Shown piece after piece: positions 22,501-34,405 of a stretch of 64,000 nt of DNA. Position 1 is the stretch's first letter. Each line of letters begins with the position of its first letter. This stretch comes from Neonectria sp. B-13. Taxonomy: Eukaryota > Ascomycota > Sordariomycetes > Hypocreales > Nectriaceae. The DNA is taken from assembly GCA_002682825.1 (NCBI GenBank), contig NOKP01000019.1, forward strand, positions 868,001 to 932,000, given 5' to 3'. The notes under the pieces were generated by a model. The model worked only from the letters and a program-made list of their open reading frames with translations, did no database searches and was not told the DNA's origin. The translations under genes and the position numbers were made by a program.

Positions 22501-24993
22501 CTTTCTTCACGATGTTTCAACCGCTATTCATGTCGTGAACCGCTTGCAGACTCTAACCAGCGTGAGTTATAGCTCCCTATGTTGTGCTTGTTCATAATAT
22601 TGACCATGAGTTCTACGCTCTTCTAGCCCTCGAAGTATCCCAGCTTGTCCTCTCTACTGTACGATGCCAAACGGTTTATTCTCAGCAGTGGCTCAATTAT
22701 TGCTCAAGCCCCACTGCAGATCTACTGCTCTGCTCTGATCTTCAGTCCCGAGGATAGCATCATCCGGTCTTTGTTCCAAGATCTGATGCCCGCTTGGATT
22801 CGGCAGAAGCCGGTAGTCGCAGCGAGGTGGACGTCTCTCATTTGTAATCTTGGTGGTGATTATCGGGGGGGAGTCCGCGACCCTGCCTTTTCACCAACGG
22901 ACGACCTCATTGCCGCGAGGGAAAACGTGACCCTGAGATTCTGGGACTATAACACAGGGATTGAACGATTCAAGTTTGATGAGCAGCGCGTCATCAGTGC
23001 TTTTGCTTTTTCTCCAGATGGACAGAGAGTGGCATACTCGTGTAATGATTCCATCATAGTCCGGGAATTTCGAACGGGAAGAGTGAAAAAGATGGGGCCT
23101 ATAGTTAGCTGGTCTCTCATCACTTTCTCTCCTACAAACAGTAACATCGTGGCCTCAGCACCAAACGAAGAAAACACTGTTCGCATATGGAACATCAACG
23201 AACAGCGACCAATACACTTCTGCGGCTTCGAGCATGATTCCCCGACAGCGGTTGCCTTCTCCCCGGACGGCGAGCACGTGGCCATTGGGTTGAATCATGG
23301 TTATGTCAAGCTATGGAGCGTGAAGAGCGGTCAGATAGTTACGCTACACGAACCACGGAACTATATCAATGCAATAGCAGTTGCAAAAGATGGCGAGATA
23401 TTCGCAGTCACATCAAGCCGGATGAGGATCAAACTCTGGAACTCGACAACCAAAAGCCTCATATTCGACACCCATCCCACAACCTACCATAAATATTTTG
23501 ACAGTAACAGCTCCTACAGAAAAGCGCTTAAATTCTCCCTGCTAAATGAGCGATTGGTAGTCGTTTTAATCAGCCAGGCCGCGATCGAGATTCACGATGC
23601 AGGTACTTGGGACATCCTTGAGCGTATCAACCGACCCGTAGGGGAGTTCGATTTCGCTTTCTCTCGGAACATGGAACTTGGAGCGACCACAAGTTTCAAC
23701 GTGGTGCAGCTTTGGGATTTGAAGAGCGACACGGGGATGGACAATAGGGGAAGAGATGTCCCTGGCGCGGATCTTACCGCTCAAGTCCAGTTTCTACCTG
23801 GGCACGAAAACTTGGTGCTCACTAATTCGGAGTCTGGTGGGAAGATTTCGAGCCTAGTGAATGGGCATGTGAAGCAGTTTCCCGGCCCAGTGGGGAGGGT
23901 TACTCCTTCTCCTGATGGAAGATTTCTTGTGGCGCAGAGAAACGGTTCTGATGACTACTTGTGGAACAGAGACATGACAAAGCAGATGTTTGACCCTGAA
24001 CCGGAACGGAAAATCGTCTTCTCGCCGGATAACAAGTTCATCGCACTGGTATCTGGGTTCAGAATACAGATCATCGACAGCACAACCATGGAAGAATCAA
24101 CAACTCTGGATATTGAGTCTGCATACGATTTTCAATTCTCCCTCAACGGTCGAATGGCCACTCTTTTCCACAAAACTGGGTTTGAAGAGCCCAGTTTGGA
24201 GCTGTTGGATCTCACAGAGAAGGAGGTGGCCTCTACTCTATTGGTTGGGCACATTGCAAGGGCCACATTCTCGCCAGACGGCCTACTGGTCGCTTTCTGG
24301 GGGTGGAGAATATCCGAGGGGAAGTCCGTCTGCCTCGGCGTTCGGCTGCTGGATTTGGCCACAAGAGATGATGTGGGTGTCTTGTCGGTCGATGCAGTTG
24401 ATTATCTGGCTTTTCATCCTGGAAGCCATCTCATCGCAACGGCCTTTCGAACCGGTCACATCATTGTGTATGAGACACAGTCTCGGAAGAAGAAATTCGA
24501 TTTTAGAGTTGACTCAAATGGGCACGACAGGGGAGAAATCTTCGCGTTGGAGATGTCTAGCACGGGGAAGCTTTTGGCTGCGTCAAACAACCTCACGGGC
24601 ACCACTTTCCAGTTATGGGACCCTGAGAACGGCACGGAGATTGGCCGGCATCGTATCCCTGGCCGCGGCATTTATCGCCCAGTTCTTTTCTCTGAAGACT
24701 CACAATACTTGAAGTCGCAGCAAGGGCGCCTCCCTGTCCCGTTTTGTCGTCCCGGCCAAGAAAATGTTGGCTCGGATAAGGCATGGGAAGCTTCACATGA
24801 CTGCCTATACGTGATAGGTCAATGGGTGTATCAGGGATTTGAGAGGTTTCTCTGCCTTCCCATGGCGCAACAGTTGGGAGAGTTCGATTTGAAGGGCGAC
24901 ATACTTCTTCTCAAACACGACGATCATTTTACCACCATCGAGTTTGATCTCGCCAATACTCCCGTAGCAGACTGTCGACGAGTGTTTGGCTAG
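19584..24993 (+). CDS. NACHT-WD40 NLR-like protein (NWD type)
   Basis: Seven exons: 19584-19655, 19708-19948, 20047-20270, 20336-20460, 20524-20845, 20906-22561 and 22627-24993, giving 1668 aa in one frame. The first three joins are less certain than the rest. Residues about 50-300 form the NWD NACHT-NTPase N-terminal domain (TWDSLWAEAYQTLKEDPDYS; ALAWAGVLASMP). The NACHT domain has P-loop WLHGMAGTGKTSVAL near residue 390 and Walker B IIVVDALDECLSR near 500. The second half is a WD40-like propeller (FAFSPDGQRVAYSC, VAFSPDGEHVAIGL, ATFSPDGLLVAFWG). The repeats are divergent rather than near-identical. Members of this family act in fungal non-self recognition and programmed cell death; here that role is inferred. 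Confidence 0.9.
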
Positions 24994-26038
24994 TATTTAG
25001 TGTAGCTTTGTTATTTCGGGTTTCTTATTCCATGGCGTCCAGTTGTTGAGTTTAGCTCCCATCGTTACCTCCTCTCACACATTCACTTATCGAGTGCTTC
25101 TGGCCGCAAGGCGAGACGGTGGACACGTTCAACATTCGAGGTCCCTACAGAACATACGTCGACTACATCTCAGCTCAAATACGGCAGTACATACTCCTCA
25201 TTGAAAAACACGACAAACTCAAGTTCATGAACAACACGATCCTTCACCTTGAGGCCTTCACCGCGGCCCTGCCCCAGTTCTCAAACGAGCTCGACAAGGT
25301 CCTGATACGACTGGTGGATCAAGATCTGCACCAAGAGGAACTTTTCACTGCTGGAGGAAGCCAAATTCGCTATACCAGTGCGGGAGAGCGTGTAAATAGT
25401 GGCCAGTTTCTTGCGCACCATTATCGAGGTTTCACCCAGGGGCCAGAGACAGGATCTAGTGAGAGGTTGGAAGATCATGATCCTGGAAAATATGATTCCT
25501 CTTGGTGTTGAGTGCCATATGATCTTATTAACAGAGAAAGACTTTGGAACCTTGATAGATATTCCAACGAGAGGGGATAAAAGCAACGCAGTATTGTGTT
25601 GTATCATTCCATTAGTTCGTAATAAGAGTAGTTCGGGATAATGCAAGCGTTGAGCACATCATTAACAGAATGCGTCACCAACGTGTTGCTACCACCCTCT
25701 TCACGCGACGCTGCATTGCCTGCTGCTTCATCCTTGCCATTTGACGAGAAGAGAAGTTGAGGGAGGTGACCGGGGTCGGAAGCAACACTTTAAATAGGTT
25801 CTCAAACCCGTCAGTGGGGCAATAGCCAAGGTGCCAAGTTGCGAACGTAGTATTTTGAGATTAAAATAGCTACAACGCTAACAATACGAGGAAGGTGGAT
25901 GATTTAACGCAGCGTGTTCCCGTATAGCTCGCAGGGCACTGATAAGTACAAGTAGAAGACCGGTCGCATCCTTCTCGCCCTGTAAACGATTCCCAATTGT
26001 GTCATTTCGCACACATAGGCGACAGGACCACTTCCAAG
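24994..26038. other. Intergenic with gene relic
   Basis: Apart from the relic at 25084-25511 there is no recognisable gene. The segment just upstream of the metalloprotease start (about 25910-26038) is presumably its promoter. Confidence 0.4.
25084..25511 (+). pseudogene. Probable gene relic without a start codon
   Basis: An open stretch reads IECFWPQGETVDTFNIRGPY and on through IRQYILLIEKHDKLKFMNNT to LDKVLIRLVDQDLHQEELF, with protein-like composition up to about 25360. No ATG precedes it in frame. After 25360 a second frame (RTIIEVSPRGQRQDLVRGWK) looks more protein-like, which suggests a frameshift. I cannot name the parent family. It sits directly downstream of the NACHT-WD40 gene and could be debris of a neighbouring NLR-type gene. 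Confidence 0.4.
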
Positions 26039-27020
26039 ATGATCTTCGGTCTGGTTTTTTTGGGCCTCGTTGGAGCTGTGGCCAATGCCGAGAAAGCAGC
26101 CCCGCGAGGTCGCGGATGTCTGGTTTCCGATGAGGGTCTCGTGCAAGACGCAGCCCGCCATTCCACTCTTCATAAGCCCAGCCGCCGCCAGGACCTTCCC
26201 AGCAACATCACTGTAGATGTGAACTTCCACATCGCCAGCACCGAAGACGATGAGAATCTCATCACCGACAAAATTGTCGATGCGCAATGGAAGATCCTGC
26301 ACGAGGCATTCGCTAGGTACAACGTCAACCTCGTGCTGAACTCGACCGAGCGCGTCGTCGACAACCTCACTGGCCACTCGTTTCTCATCTACGAAGGACC
26401 GGATCAAGGCTGGGTGCACTACGAAGAGGAGGAAAATGAATACTTCAAGGGTTCACGCAAGGGCGGCTACGATGCCTTGAATCTATACTTTTTCAGCAAG
26501 TATTCACCAGGTGCTACGGGATACTGCAACTGGCCCACAGTCATCGAGGAAGGCGACGACGTGACCTTTGGCTTAGACTCGTGCCAACTCAGCGCAATGA
26601 CGATGCCAGGATTCACAGTTGAGCAAGGCGGATTCGAAGACTGGAATTTGGGCCACCTTGCGGTTCACGAGGCTGGGCACTGGTTTGGTCTCAACCACAC
26701 TTTTGCTGGAGGTTGCTCAGAGCCAGGTGACTTTGTCGCCGACACGCCTGCGCAGAGGACCCAGATTTATGGGTGTCCCATTGGATCGAATAGCTGTCCG
26801 GATAACCAAGGCCTTGATCCCATTCATAATTTCATGGGCTACACGACCGACAACTGGTATGTCTTTTTGTTCCTGTGGTTCTCAGGCGCCGCGCCGCGAA
26901 GCTGGACGAATATATGATTGAACATATGCTGATCAATCTTTCTATAGCACTAACGAGTTTACCCCTGGACAACAGGATCGTTTATTTGAGATATTCTTCA
27001 GCTATAGACGGAAGTCCTAG
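26039..27020 (+). CDS. Secreted zinc metalloprotease (M43/pappalysin-like)
   Basis: Exons 26039-26856 and 26948-27020 encode 296 aa. The ATG at 26039 begins a signal peptide (MIFGLVFLGLVGAVANA), then a propeptide-like segment ending near a Lys/Arg-rich site. The catalytic zinc site HEAGHWFGLNH is complete at about residues 210-220, with a Met-turn NFMGYTTD near 265, matching metzincin family M43 (ulilysin/cytophagalysin type). Cys residues GGCSEPGDF and YGCPIGSNSCPD fit the family's disulfides. The short second exon (TNEFTPGQQDRLFEIFFSYR) restores the usual C-terminus. Length is typical. It probably degrades host or environmental protein outside the cell. Confidence 0.92.
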
Positions 27021-27464
27021 ATATTTAATGCTTAGACAGCTATTTCTAATGGTCGTCCGGCTGTTCTATAGAGTCAGGATGCGTACCGTGGGATATTCCA
27101 GGGTGCGCAGTTAAGCCTGCAAGGTGGTTGTACTTCCGATTCTTTCGTCTAGCTGCTGCGTAGTGTGCGTTCGCCGATGCAATGGCCTTGCCGCCGTTTG
27201 TAGTGCCTGCCTTTAAGGGCGCCAGGCTTCAGGATAACAGGTACTGAGTATCTCGACCAGGCAACCAATGATACAACTGCTAAATGATTTCGTGGCTTAC
27301 AGTGTGATCGCTGCGTCGATATGGGCTCAATCAGTCTCACAATCACGTGCATGTTACGCCTACATCACGCCACGAGGCAGTAACTCAGCATAGATGCGGG
27401 GAACACACAAGCGAGTAGCCATCCAAGTCAGTGCAAACGTCGATCACTTGCTCTTCACAACGCG
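27021..27464. other. Intergenic, no gene seen
   Basis: This lies between the metalloprotease stop and the MATE start. Nothing beyond ordinary flanking sequence is seen. Confidence 0.45.
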
Positions 27465-29027
27465 ATGAGGTATCAGGACAGCATCTCATCTGACTCCCCG
27501 TCCCTAGCTGTTGACGCGGAAGGATCTGATCACGATGGGCGCCGCGATGACAATCATATATTCCCAACACCTCGAAGATCCCTTTGGCATCGTAACCAAT
27601 ACTTTGGATCATTGCTCTTCAACATCGCGGCGTTCATTCTTCCCGCTCTCTATGGCACACTCTCCAAGCTGTGGGTAGCCAATATTGACGCGTCAATGGT
27701 TGTAACCACGGACAGCTACACATATATGAATACAGCATCAGAAGCGCTCAATGAAGGCCTTCCACGAGCAGCTTGGCTGATTATCGGGGATAAAGCTTCG
27801 AGAGACCTGTCGCGGCGACTTCAGTTGACTCATACCTTGATCGCTTTCCAGACTGTTTTGGGACTCATCTTGAGCATCGTCTTTGTTTGTGCGGCATCCA
27901 CTTTTGCGAATAGCTTCGTACCGGTAGAAGTACGACAAGCAAGCTTAGCCTACGTTCGCATTGTGGCATTCACGGTATTGAGCGGTGCGATCGAGACTGC
28001 AGTTTCGTCAGCTACTAGAGCTTTGGACAAGCCGGATGTCCCGCTGGTCATCAGCTCGATCAAGTTCGCCATCAACATAGTCCTGGACCTGTTGATCATC
28101 TCCCGGTTCCACGTTGGTTCATTCAAACCCACTGTCAAAATGCAGGGCATTATTCAGCTTGTGTGCAATTTGGCAGCCGCGATTATCGGACTTGTCTATT
28201 TCTTCTGGTCCAACACGCTGCCTGTCTGGCGAAATCTAAGCCGTCAATCACATGAAGATGGCCTCAGAAGCGGCAGCAGCATGGCCCCAACCCTACGAGC
28301 ACTGACGATCCTTCTCCGTCCAGGTGTTGTCTTCTTCATCGAGTCTGCTGTTAGGAACGCTCTCTACCTCTGGCTCGTTACCACTATTGTTGCTTTGGGG
28401 TCTGTGTACTCTACTGCTTGGGGCGTGTTCAACACTATCCGCTGGGGGCTGGTCATGGTTCCTGTCCAAGCACTCGAGGCAACATCTCTCCAATTCATCA
28501 GCCACGAATGGGGCGATTGGCGACGGGCAGTTGGGATCAATACCCGAAGACCCAAGGCAAACAAGGCACAGGTATACACAATCGTCCGCCCGGCTCTGCG
28601 GTCCCTCTTACTTGCACTCCTCGTTGAGGTTCCTGTCGCTATATGTCTTTCACGAGTTGGCGCCCGGCCGTTTGCACGCTATCTCAGCGGGTCCGACGAG
28701 GTTGCAGATGTCACTGCGTATATGTGGCGGACTATTGATTGGTGTTATGTCTTTTACGCAATGTCAACGCAGATGGCAACTGTTCTGCTGGCGACTCGAC
28801 CTAGGTGGTATTTATACCAGAGCCTAGCGAGCAACCTGTTGTATGTTCTACCTTGGGCGATAACATGTGAGGTGGTCAACTTCAACCAAGACAATGCGTG
28901 GTCCTATCATAGGTTGGTTTTCGGTGGCAGTCTTGTATTTAGTTTCCTTGATATTCTTGTTGTTCTCGCTATTTGGGTTACTGCGTTAATGTCGGGTAAG
29001 ATGAGACTAGAAGTGTTTCGGGAGTAA
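27465..29027 (+). CDS. MATE-type multidrug/toxin efflux transporter
   Basis: A single exon of 520 aa starting [20 protein letters not shown]. After a polar N-terminal tail of about 50 residues there are about 10-12 hydrophobic helices ([60 protein letters not shown]). The helix [21 protein letters not shown] has the loop and helix pattern of MATE half-repeats. These proteins export organic compounds using cation gradients; the substrate here cannot be told. It follows the metalloprotease by about 440 bp on the same strand. There is no biosynthetic cluster next to it. Confidence 0.75.
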   Translation: MRYQDSISSDSPSLAVDAEGSDHDGRRDDNHIFPTPRRSLWHRNQYFGSLLFNIAAFILPALYGTLSKLWVANIDASMVVTTDSYTYMNTASEALNEGLPRAAWLIIGDKASRDLSRRLQLTHTLIAFQTVLGLILSIVFVCAASTFANSFVPVEVRQASLAYVRIVAFTVLSGAIETAVSSATRALDKPDVPLVISSIKFAINIVLDLLIISRFHVGSFKPTVKMQGIIQLVCNLAAAIIGLVYFFWSNTLPVWRNLSRQSHEDGLRSGSSMAPTLRALTILLRPGVVFFIESAVRNALYLWLVTTIVALGSVYSTAWGVFNTIRWGLVMVPVQALEATSLQFISHEWGDWRRAVGINTRRPKANKAQVYTIVRPALRSLLLALLVEVPVAICLSRVGARPFARYLSGSDEVADVTAYMWRTIDWCYVFYAMSTQMATVLLATRPRWYLYQSLASNLLYVLPWAITCEVVNFNQDNAWSYHRLVFGGSLVFSFLDILVVLAIWVTALMSGKMRLEVFRE

Positions 29028-29419
29028 GCCATGATCACCTCAAGTGACACAAGTTAGCATAGACTCCTGGTCTCTTAGCCGGATGGTTCTTTCCGGGACG
29101 CCGCCTATTATTCTTCACCGCTGACCGAAATGGGTGCCACATCACCTTGAAAGTGAGAGTGGCTGGTTCAGTCACTTCAGAATACGATCAGTAGCTATGG
29201 GCAAGAAGATAGAATTGTAGGCTAAGTTCTGGTTGTTTCTTCTCCGCAATCAATACCTAAAGCAATATTTCACCCTCGTCCTCATTACCCATGACCCCAG
29301 ACAGATAGGATGCAACTCCGTAGGTACCAATACAGTCCTCGCAAGGACCACCTTGACGGCGGCAAGATACCCTTACTAGGCCCAGTTGATCCGAGCCTTT
29401 GAGGCGCCGTTTCGTGGCG
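29028..29419. other. Short intergenic stretch between convergent genes
   Basis: No gene is seen; it holds the 3' flanks of the MATE gene and the coiled-coil gene. Confidence 0.45.
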
Positions 29420-31157
29420 TCAAGCGCTAGCTGCTTCGTGCAGTTGTTCCTCAAGCTCCTGGATCCGGGCGTCGGTCTTCTTCTTGAGATTCTTAAACGC
29501 GAGCTCCTTGGCGTCACGAACGTCTTCGGCCGCTTTTCTCTCCTTCTTCAGTCCGTCGATTTCTTCGTCCTTCTCATCGACCTCCTGTTTTGCCTGCTTG
29601 AGTTCGTTGTTGGCAAATGAAAGGTCGGCCAGAACCTTCCTCAGCTTGGTCTTCGATTCGTTCAGGTCCTTGGTCAAGCTGGAGTTCTCTTCCCGGAGCT
29701 GGTCGCTTCGCCTCTTCTCGACCGTGAACTGAGCTTCGAGGTCGACGATCTTGGCCTCCAAGCCGGAGATCTGTGATATCGCCGTCTTCAGCCGAGCCTC
29801 TACTCCTGACAGGGCAAGCAGTGCTGCATCCAAACGCTTCTGGAGGTCATCCTTGGCGGCCCTCTCGGCCTCAAACGCCTTACGAGCCGCCTCGAGAGCC
29901 CGGTGGTCCTCGGCATCATGGTCAGAACCCTTGCTGAGGAGGTCCTCGAGCTCATTGATTTTCTTGGTGAGAGCTGCCTTTTCATCTGTAGCTTGGTTCC
30001 GGGCATCGTTGAGTGCCTTCTCCAAATCAGTGGCCTTTGCCTTCTCGACGTTGAGGTCGTCCGTCAACTTCTTGATCTGGCTCTTGATTTCGCCGTTCTC
30101 AGACTTGGCGGCGTCGAGTTGCTGGCCGCGCACGTGGAAGTCGGCGTCAAGAGTATTAAATCGATGTGTATTGTTAGTAACTTCACTCGACACGAGACCT
30201 CAAGCCACCACATACCTCCTCGGCATACTTAGCAAGGTAGCCTGCTTGATCGACAAAGGAACTCGTGTGCACCAAGACATCAAAGAGAGTACGAGGGAAA
30301 GGCAGCGGTGTCAGAATGCGAGGGAGGGAAGGCTGTGCCTGGGGAAGGCGGACTTCCAGTTCGGCCTTCTTCGGGGCCGACTCTGGTGGGTTCCAGTCGC
30401 TACGCCAATGAGCATTAGCAGCGTCTAAACAGTAGCGACAGTCAAACTTACTGGGAATGACGCTCAATGAGCGCCGACAGAGTGAATTCACCAAGATCCT
30501 TGTTGTCCTCGGGTCCCTTCATGTGGACGGCAAGCTTCCCAGTCTTGTCATCCCAGGTGCAGGTCAGGTCATAATAAGAGTGGTAAGAGAACTTGACGCC
30601 ATTCCCAGCTCCAGGCTCCAGCTTTTGGACCGCGTTACGGAAAGATGGGGACTTTTTATTGCCGGACCCGTCTACTGTCCACTGCCAGAGAGACAGCACC
30701 GGCTTTCCTTCACCAAAGCCTTCTGGGACAATGAAATGGCCATTTCGTTGCTCGCATACCCGGCCCAGTCGATCTTTCCAGTCCATATCCGGACACTCCC
30801 AGTCGACTGTTCGCCCTGAGACTCCCAAATGCGATCAAGAGCCATAACGCTCTTAGCATTACTGGGGTTTGACATAGTGACGTTGAGCTTGCCATAGACT
30901 TGCTCAGTCGTGATCTCCCACGAGTAATAGTGGTGTGAGAGTGTGAAAGTATCATCGCCACTCGGAGTCTTCTCAACCTTTTCAACGATGAGGTTCTGGA
31001 ACCAATTGGGCTTCTTGACGCCCTTGGCATCAACTGTCCACTGGAAGAAGAGATAGACAACATCACCAACGTGGACAGGGCCATTAGGCAAGACAATGAC
31101 AAATGTCTCGTCCTGGCCGTAGCTGAACCATTTGAGTTTTCCGCTGTAGACAAGCAT
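29420..31157 (-). CDS. Two-domain coiled-coil protein with a one-base frameshift
   Basis: The model begins at the ATG 31157 (MLVYSGKLKWFSYGQDE). Two related domains of about 110 aa follow: the first has VYLFFQWTVDAKGVKK and TLSHHYYSWEITTEQVYGKL; the second has VLSLWQWTVDGSGNKK and FSYHSYYDLTCTWDDKTGKL. Within the second domain, near 30736-30740 (WAGYASNEMAI then FIVPEGFGEGK), the frame shifts by one base, and alignment to domain 1 suggests one missing T in a T-run. Introns follow at about 30446 (GTAAGT donor) and after AKYAEE near 30218 (GTATGT donor, TACTAAC branch). The last exon, ending at 29420, is a long coiled coil (KLTDDLNVEKAKATDLEKAL and on). A pseudogene or a sequencing error are both possible. 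Function is not recognised. Confidence 0.65.
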
Positions 31158-31286
31158 TGTACCGGGTGGTTTTCACGGGTATTAGAGAATATGCAGTTGT
31201 GGAGAGGTTGGTTTATGAGAGAAACAAAGAAGGAGGTGTTGTTTGGCAAAGTATTGATGAGCTCTGAATTGCGAGGTGTCGACGAA

Positions 31287-31293
31287 CTTTATA
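31287..31293 (-). promoter_or_regulatory. TATA-like box
   Basis: TATAAAG on the minus strand, about 130 bp upstream of the ATG of the coiled-coil gene. Confidence 0.4.
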
Positions 31294-31930
31294 ATTAGCC
31301 CATGACTCAATTTGGCACGACCTTTTGGGTGATAGATGCCTTGACCTGGATGTGGCTATTAGCGTACAAGATACGACATAGCCATCGTTGTTCTATTGGG
31401 TAGTCTGTTTGGAATGTCTTTTTTGGTAGTTTTCTACATGTCTTTGCTAGCCAGCAGCTGAAATACCATATCGCTGCCCGACGCTGAAGGGTAAGGAGAG
31501 ACTATCAATCCATCGTATGATTGCCAAGAAACAACAGCTTGACTAATGCAGCCACTCGGAAGCAGCTACAAGGCTGCCGAGCTATGTATTTTGCTTTAGT
31601 GTTGCTAAAAGAGAATCTGGCTTGTCTAGTCGCAGCTGAGCCGTGTCCGTGCGATGTGAAAAACCACAAATGTAGCACAATTGAGGCCCTCGCTATTTAA
31701 TCTGACGTGCTGGTGGCGTTGCGGTAGTCGATATGATTGGGTTCGAAGTCGTGCGGAGAAGTAGTTCAGCGGGGCAATTGTCTCGACTGAGCTGATCGCT
31801 GCGGCCCGAAGCGCCTCCTCATCTTGAATTGGTAAGACCTTGGAGAAAGTGGACAGCTGAGAGCTGAGAGCTGACTGTCATCAAGCGGGGAAGATCGGTA
31901 AGACACCTGATGAGAATGTTCTATCCCCGC

Positions 31931-32152
31931 TCAACAATGGCAACACCCAGGGGACAAGACTTTTAATTGTCCTTCTTGGAGATTCTCGCACTCGGAGAGG
32001 ATTATGTGTTTGAGGCTCTTCACCAACGCGAGAATGACCGTCTCGGTCGTCGGTATCTGGACGTCGTTCTCACCGGCCATGTACACCTTGATGTAGCACG
32101 GCAGCAGGCGGCCATTTTCGCGGCGTTGCTGCTTGGTAGGAAGAAGACTCAT
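31931..32152 (-). CDS. Possible small protein, 73 aa
   Basis: An ATG at 32152 opens MSLLPTKQQRRENGRLLPCY and continues IPTTETVILALVKSLKHIIL, with C-ending codon bias as in real genes here. It ends in a Cys/His-rich tail. There is no domain, and no intron is needed. It is short, so it may be a truncated gene or a real small protein. Confidence 0.3.
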   Translation of the reverse strand: MSLLPTKQQRRENGRLLPCYIKVYMAGENDVQIPTTETVILALVKSLKHIILSECENLQEGQLKVLSPGCCHC

Positions 32153-34405
32153 GGGTATTAGCAGAGTGGGGAATTAGCGTTGCTACTATCTCAATAATTT
32201 CAAGCACTTTTTATCAAAGTATCCCATCTATCCCACGAAGCCGATTTCTTCTCGACCCATCTCTGGTGACGCTGGTGACCACGATATTGCTACATAGTAG
32301 ACACTCCACCCAGTGTGCACGATGGAGAATTCCCAGGATCTCATTCTCTTCTAGGCATCTTGTGGAAGTCGAAACTAATTCACAGCGATATACCCACTGG
32401 TGTAACGTGGAGTGTAATTAAAGGTGAAGGAAGCGAAGTGATTGCGCTGGATCCCAGCAGTTTGGTCGTGCTACGGTGGTTGCGTTAGCTTGGCGTCGAG
32501 GGGTATTTAGCCTACCCTACCCTATATCCCCGGCCAATCCATGGAAGTTTGCTACCCCGAGCCAGCCTCATTATACCGCCTCGACTTATGAACAAGGAAG
32601 GATATCGCCAAGTTCAGCAGAATCGATCAGCCAACGTTTATTTGCTGGTTTGCTAAATATAACAAGAACATGAGTCCTCTCCTCAGTGAAACAATAAGTC
32701 AAAGCACAAGCCTCACGTCCACGCTTCGCATTTTTGGGTGGCATGCGAAGACTCCTATTAGAGAACTCATCAATCGCTGCCAAACGTAGACATTGATGCA
32801 GTTCAGTGCAATGCATTGCATTGCTTTGAGAAAGCGTTCAATTATTGAAATCTTTTGAACAACAAACTCAATATCGCCACCTGGGCAGCCTCGTCGCAAA
32901 AGCAATTAAATAGCTACTGCAAAAGAAACAAATTAGTTTCCTAACCCCTGGCGATTCCTGTGCTTGGTGTTTCCGTTCTTGTTTCGAATCTCGAAGTCGT
33001 GCTGCTGTCTCAGTTTAGCATTGCGCAATCTTACGGTTGACCAGGCTGAGTCGAGTAAAACAAGCTAATAAGCGGTCCTACGCTCGTTCGTCGCAGACCT
33101 TCATGTTCATTATGCAATACCAGAAATGAATGTCACACTCCTTGGTGTGCTTCGGAAACTGGCTAGGGTGGTTAGATCTTGCTCCAATTAGATACAGTAC
33201 GTATTCCATGCAACCCAAAAGGCACTATCTGTCAAATTCTTCGGGACATCGGTCACCGACCACCACCCGAAACGGAAGTCCCCCCATACGACGGGGCGGA
33301 GAGCTGCCTTACTAGCGACGGATCGGTGAGCTCCCCCTGGCTAAGGCTACATGCCAGCGGGAGTTGGCTGCACCTAAAATGTAACGCCGCTTTGCCGAGC
33401 TATTCTGGACCCCATTGGACAAAAATAGGGATAACAGCTGTAAAGTCGAAGTCGGAAGCGGTGTGCTCTCAAAGAATCGAAACAATTCTGGGATGGCCTG
33501 GGCATGTCTCCTTTCATCTGTAACGAATCGGAGCACAGCTAACATGGTCAACAATGACAAACTAGGGCTTAGGGGGGTGGGCTGGAGGTTTCTACCTCCC
33601 GCTCTTGAATATAGAAATGACCCAATACGTGGAAACAGTGAACACCAGTGAGAGAGACACTACCGGGACAATAATTAAGAGCTGAACCTTAGTTGCCACG
33701 GCCTACGTGGCTCGGGGTATTCAACGGACTGAGAAGAGAGAGGAAAGTAATGACTGTAACAGGTGGACTCGTCCTCCATCGGAGGATATGTCGGTGAGAC
33801 TCTTCCGTTCCGTATCTAGTTGGGACAAAAGTTCACGGTCTGAGAGTCTCAACACGTGGCACCCCTATACATGGTGTGATGCAGACTTTAACTCGTTCAG
33901 AGGTTATGTTGTGTCATCTTTCATACGGACAGAGTCCACGACCTCCTTATTTCCGTAATGTAATGTGGTTAGACTGGAAGCTCGTTTCGGTCCTTTGCAA
34001 TTAGGAGCTCGGCTAGTGCATGACACCCTGACAGCCCACTAGCCTCAATCTGAAAACGGCGTATCCGTAGACCGCGTGTTCCTTTATTGCAGTAGTTTCA
34101 GGAGCCGCTCACAGAGACCACTTGCAGGGGCTCGTTTAATCATGAGTTTTGCCGATGATTGTTGTACAGCTCCACTAACGCCCGATTGGAGGAACAAAAA
34201 AATGCGAAGCATTCTGAACTTTAAACTCAGCAGTGGGGCCATCCATGGCTTAAGGTTATTGTTTACCTTAATGCGCCACAATCTTGGTGATCTCAGTTCG
34301 ATATAAAAGACTCTTAACTGCCTCACTACAACAAAAAGAAACACCCCTCATCAACTCACACTACAGTCTTCTACCTCACCCAAAGATCATTCAACGCGCT
34401 TCAAA
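32153..34405. other. 2.2-kb stretch without a supported gene
   Basis: Numerous short frames, none with an ATG plus recognisable content. A 14-bp perfect palindrome TGCAATGCATTGCA lies at 32807-32820. The last part is the pectate lyase promoter. Confidence 0.45.
34302..34309 (+). promoter_or_regulatory. TATA box of pectate lyase gene
   Basis: TATAAAAG about 100 bp before the ATG at 34406, followed by a CA/CT-rich leader (cactacaacaaaaagaaaca). Confidence 0.65.
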
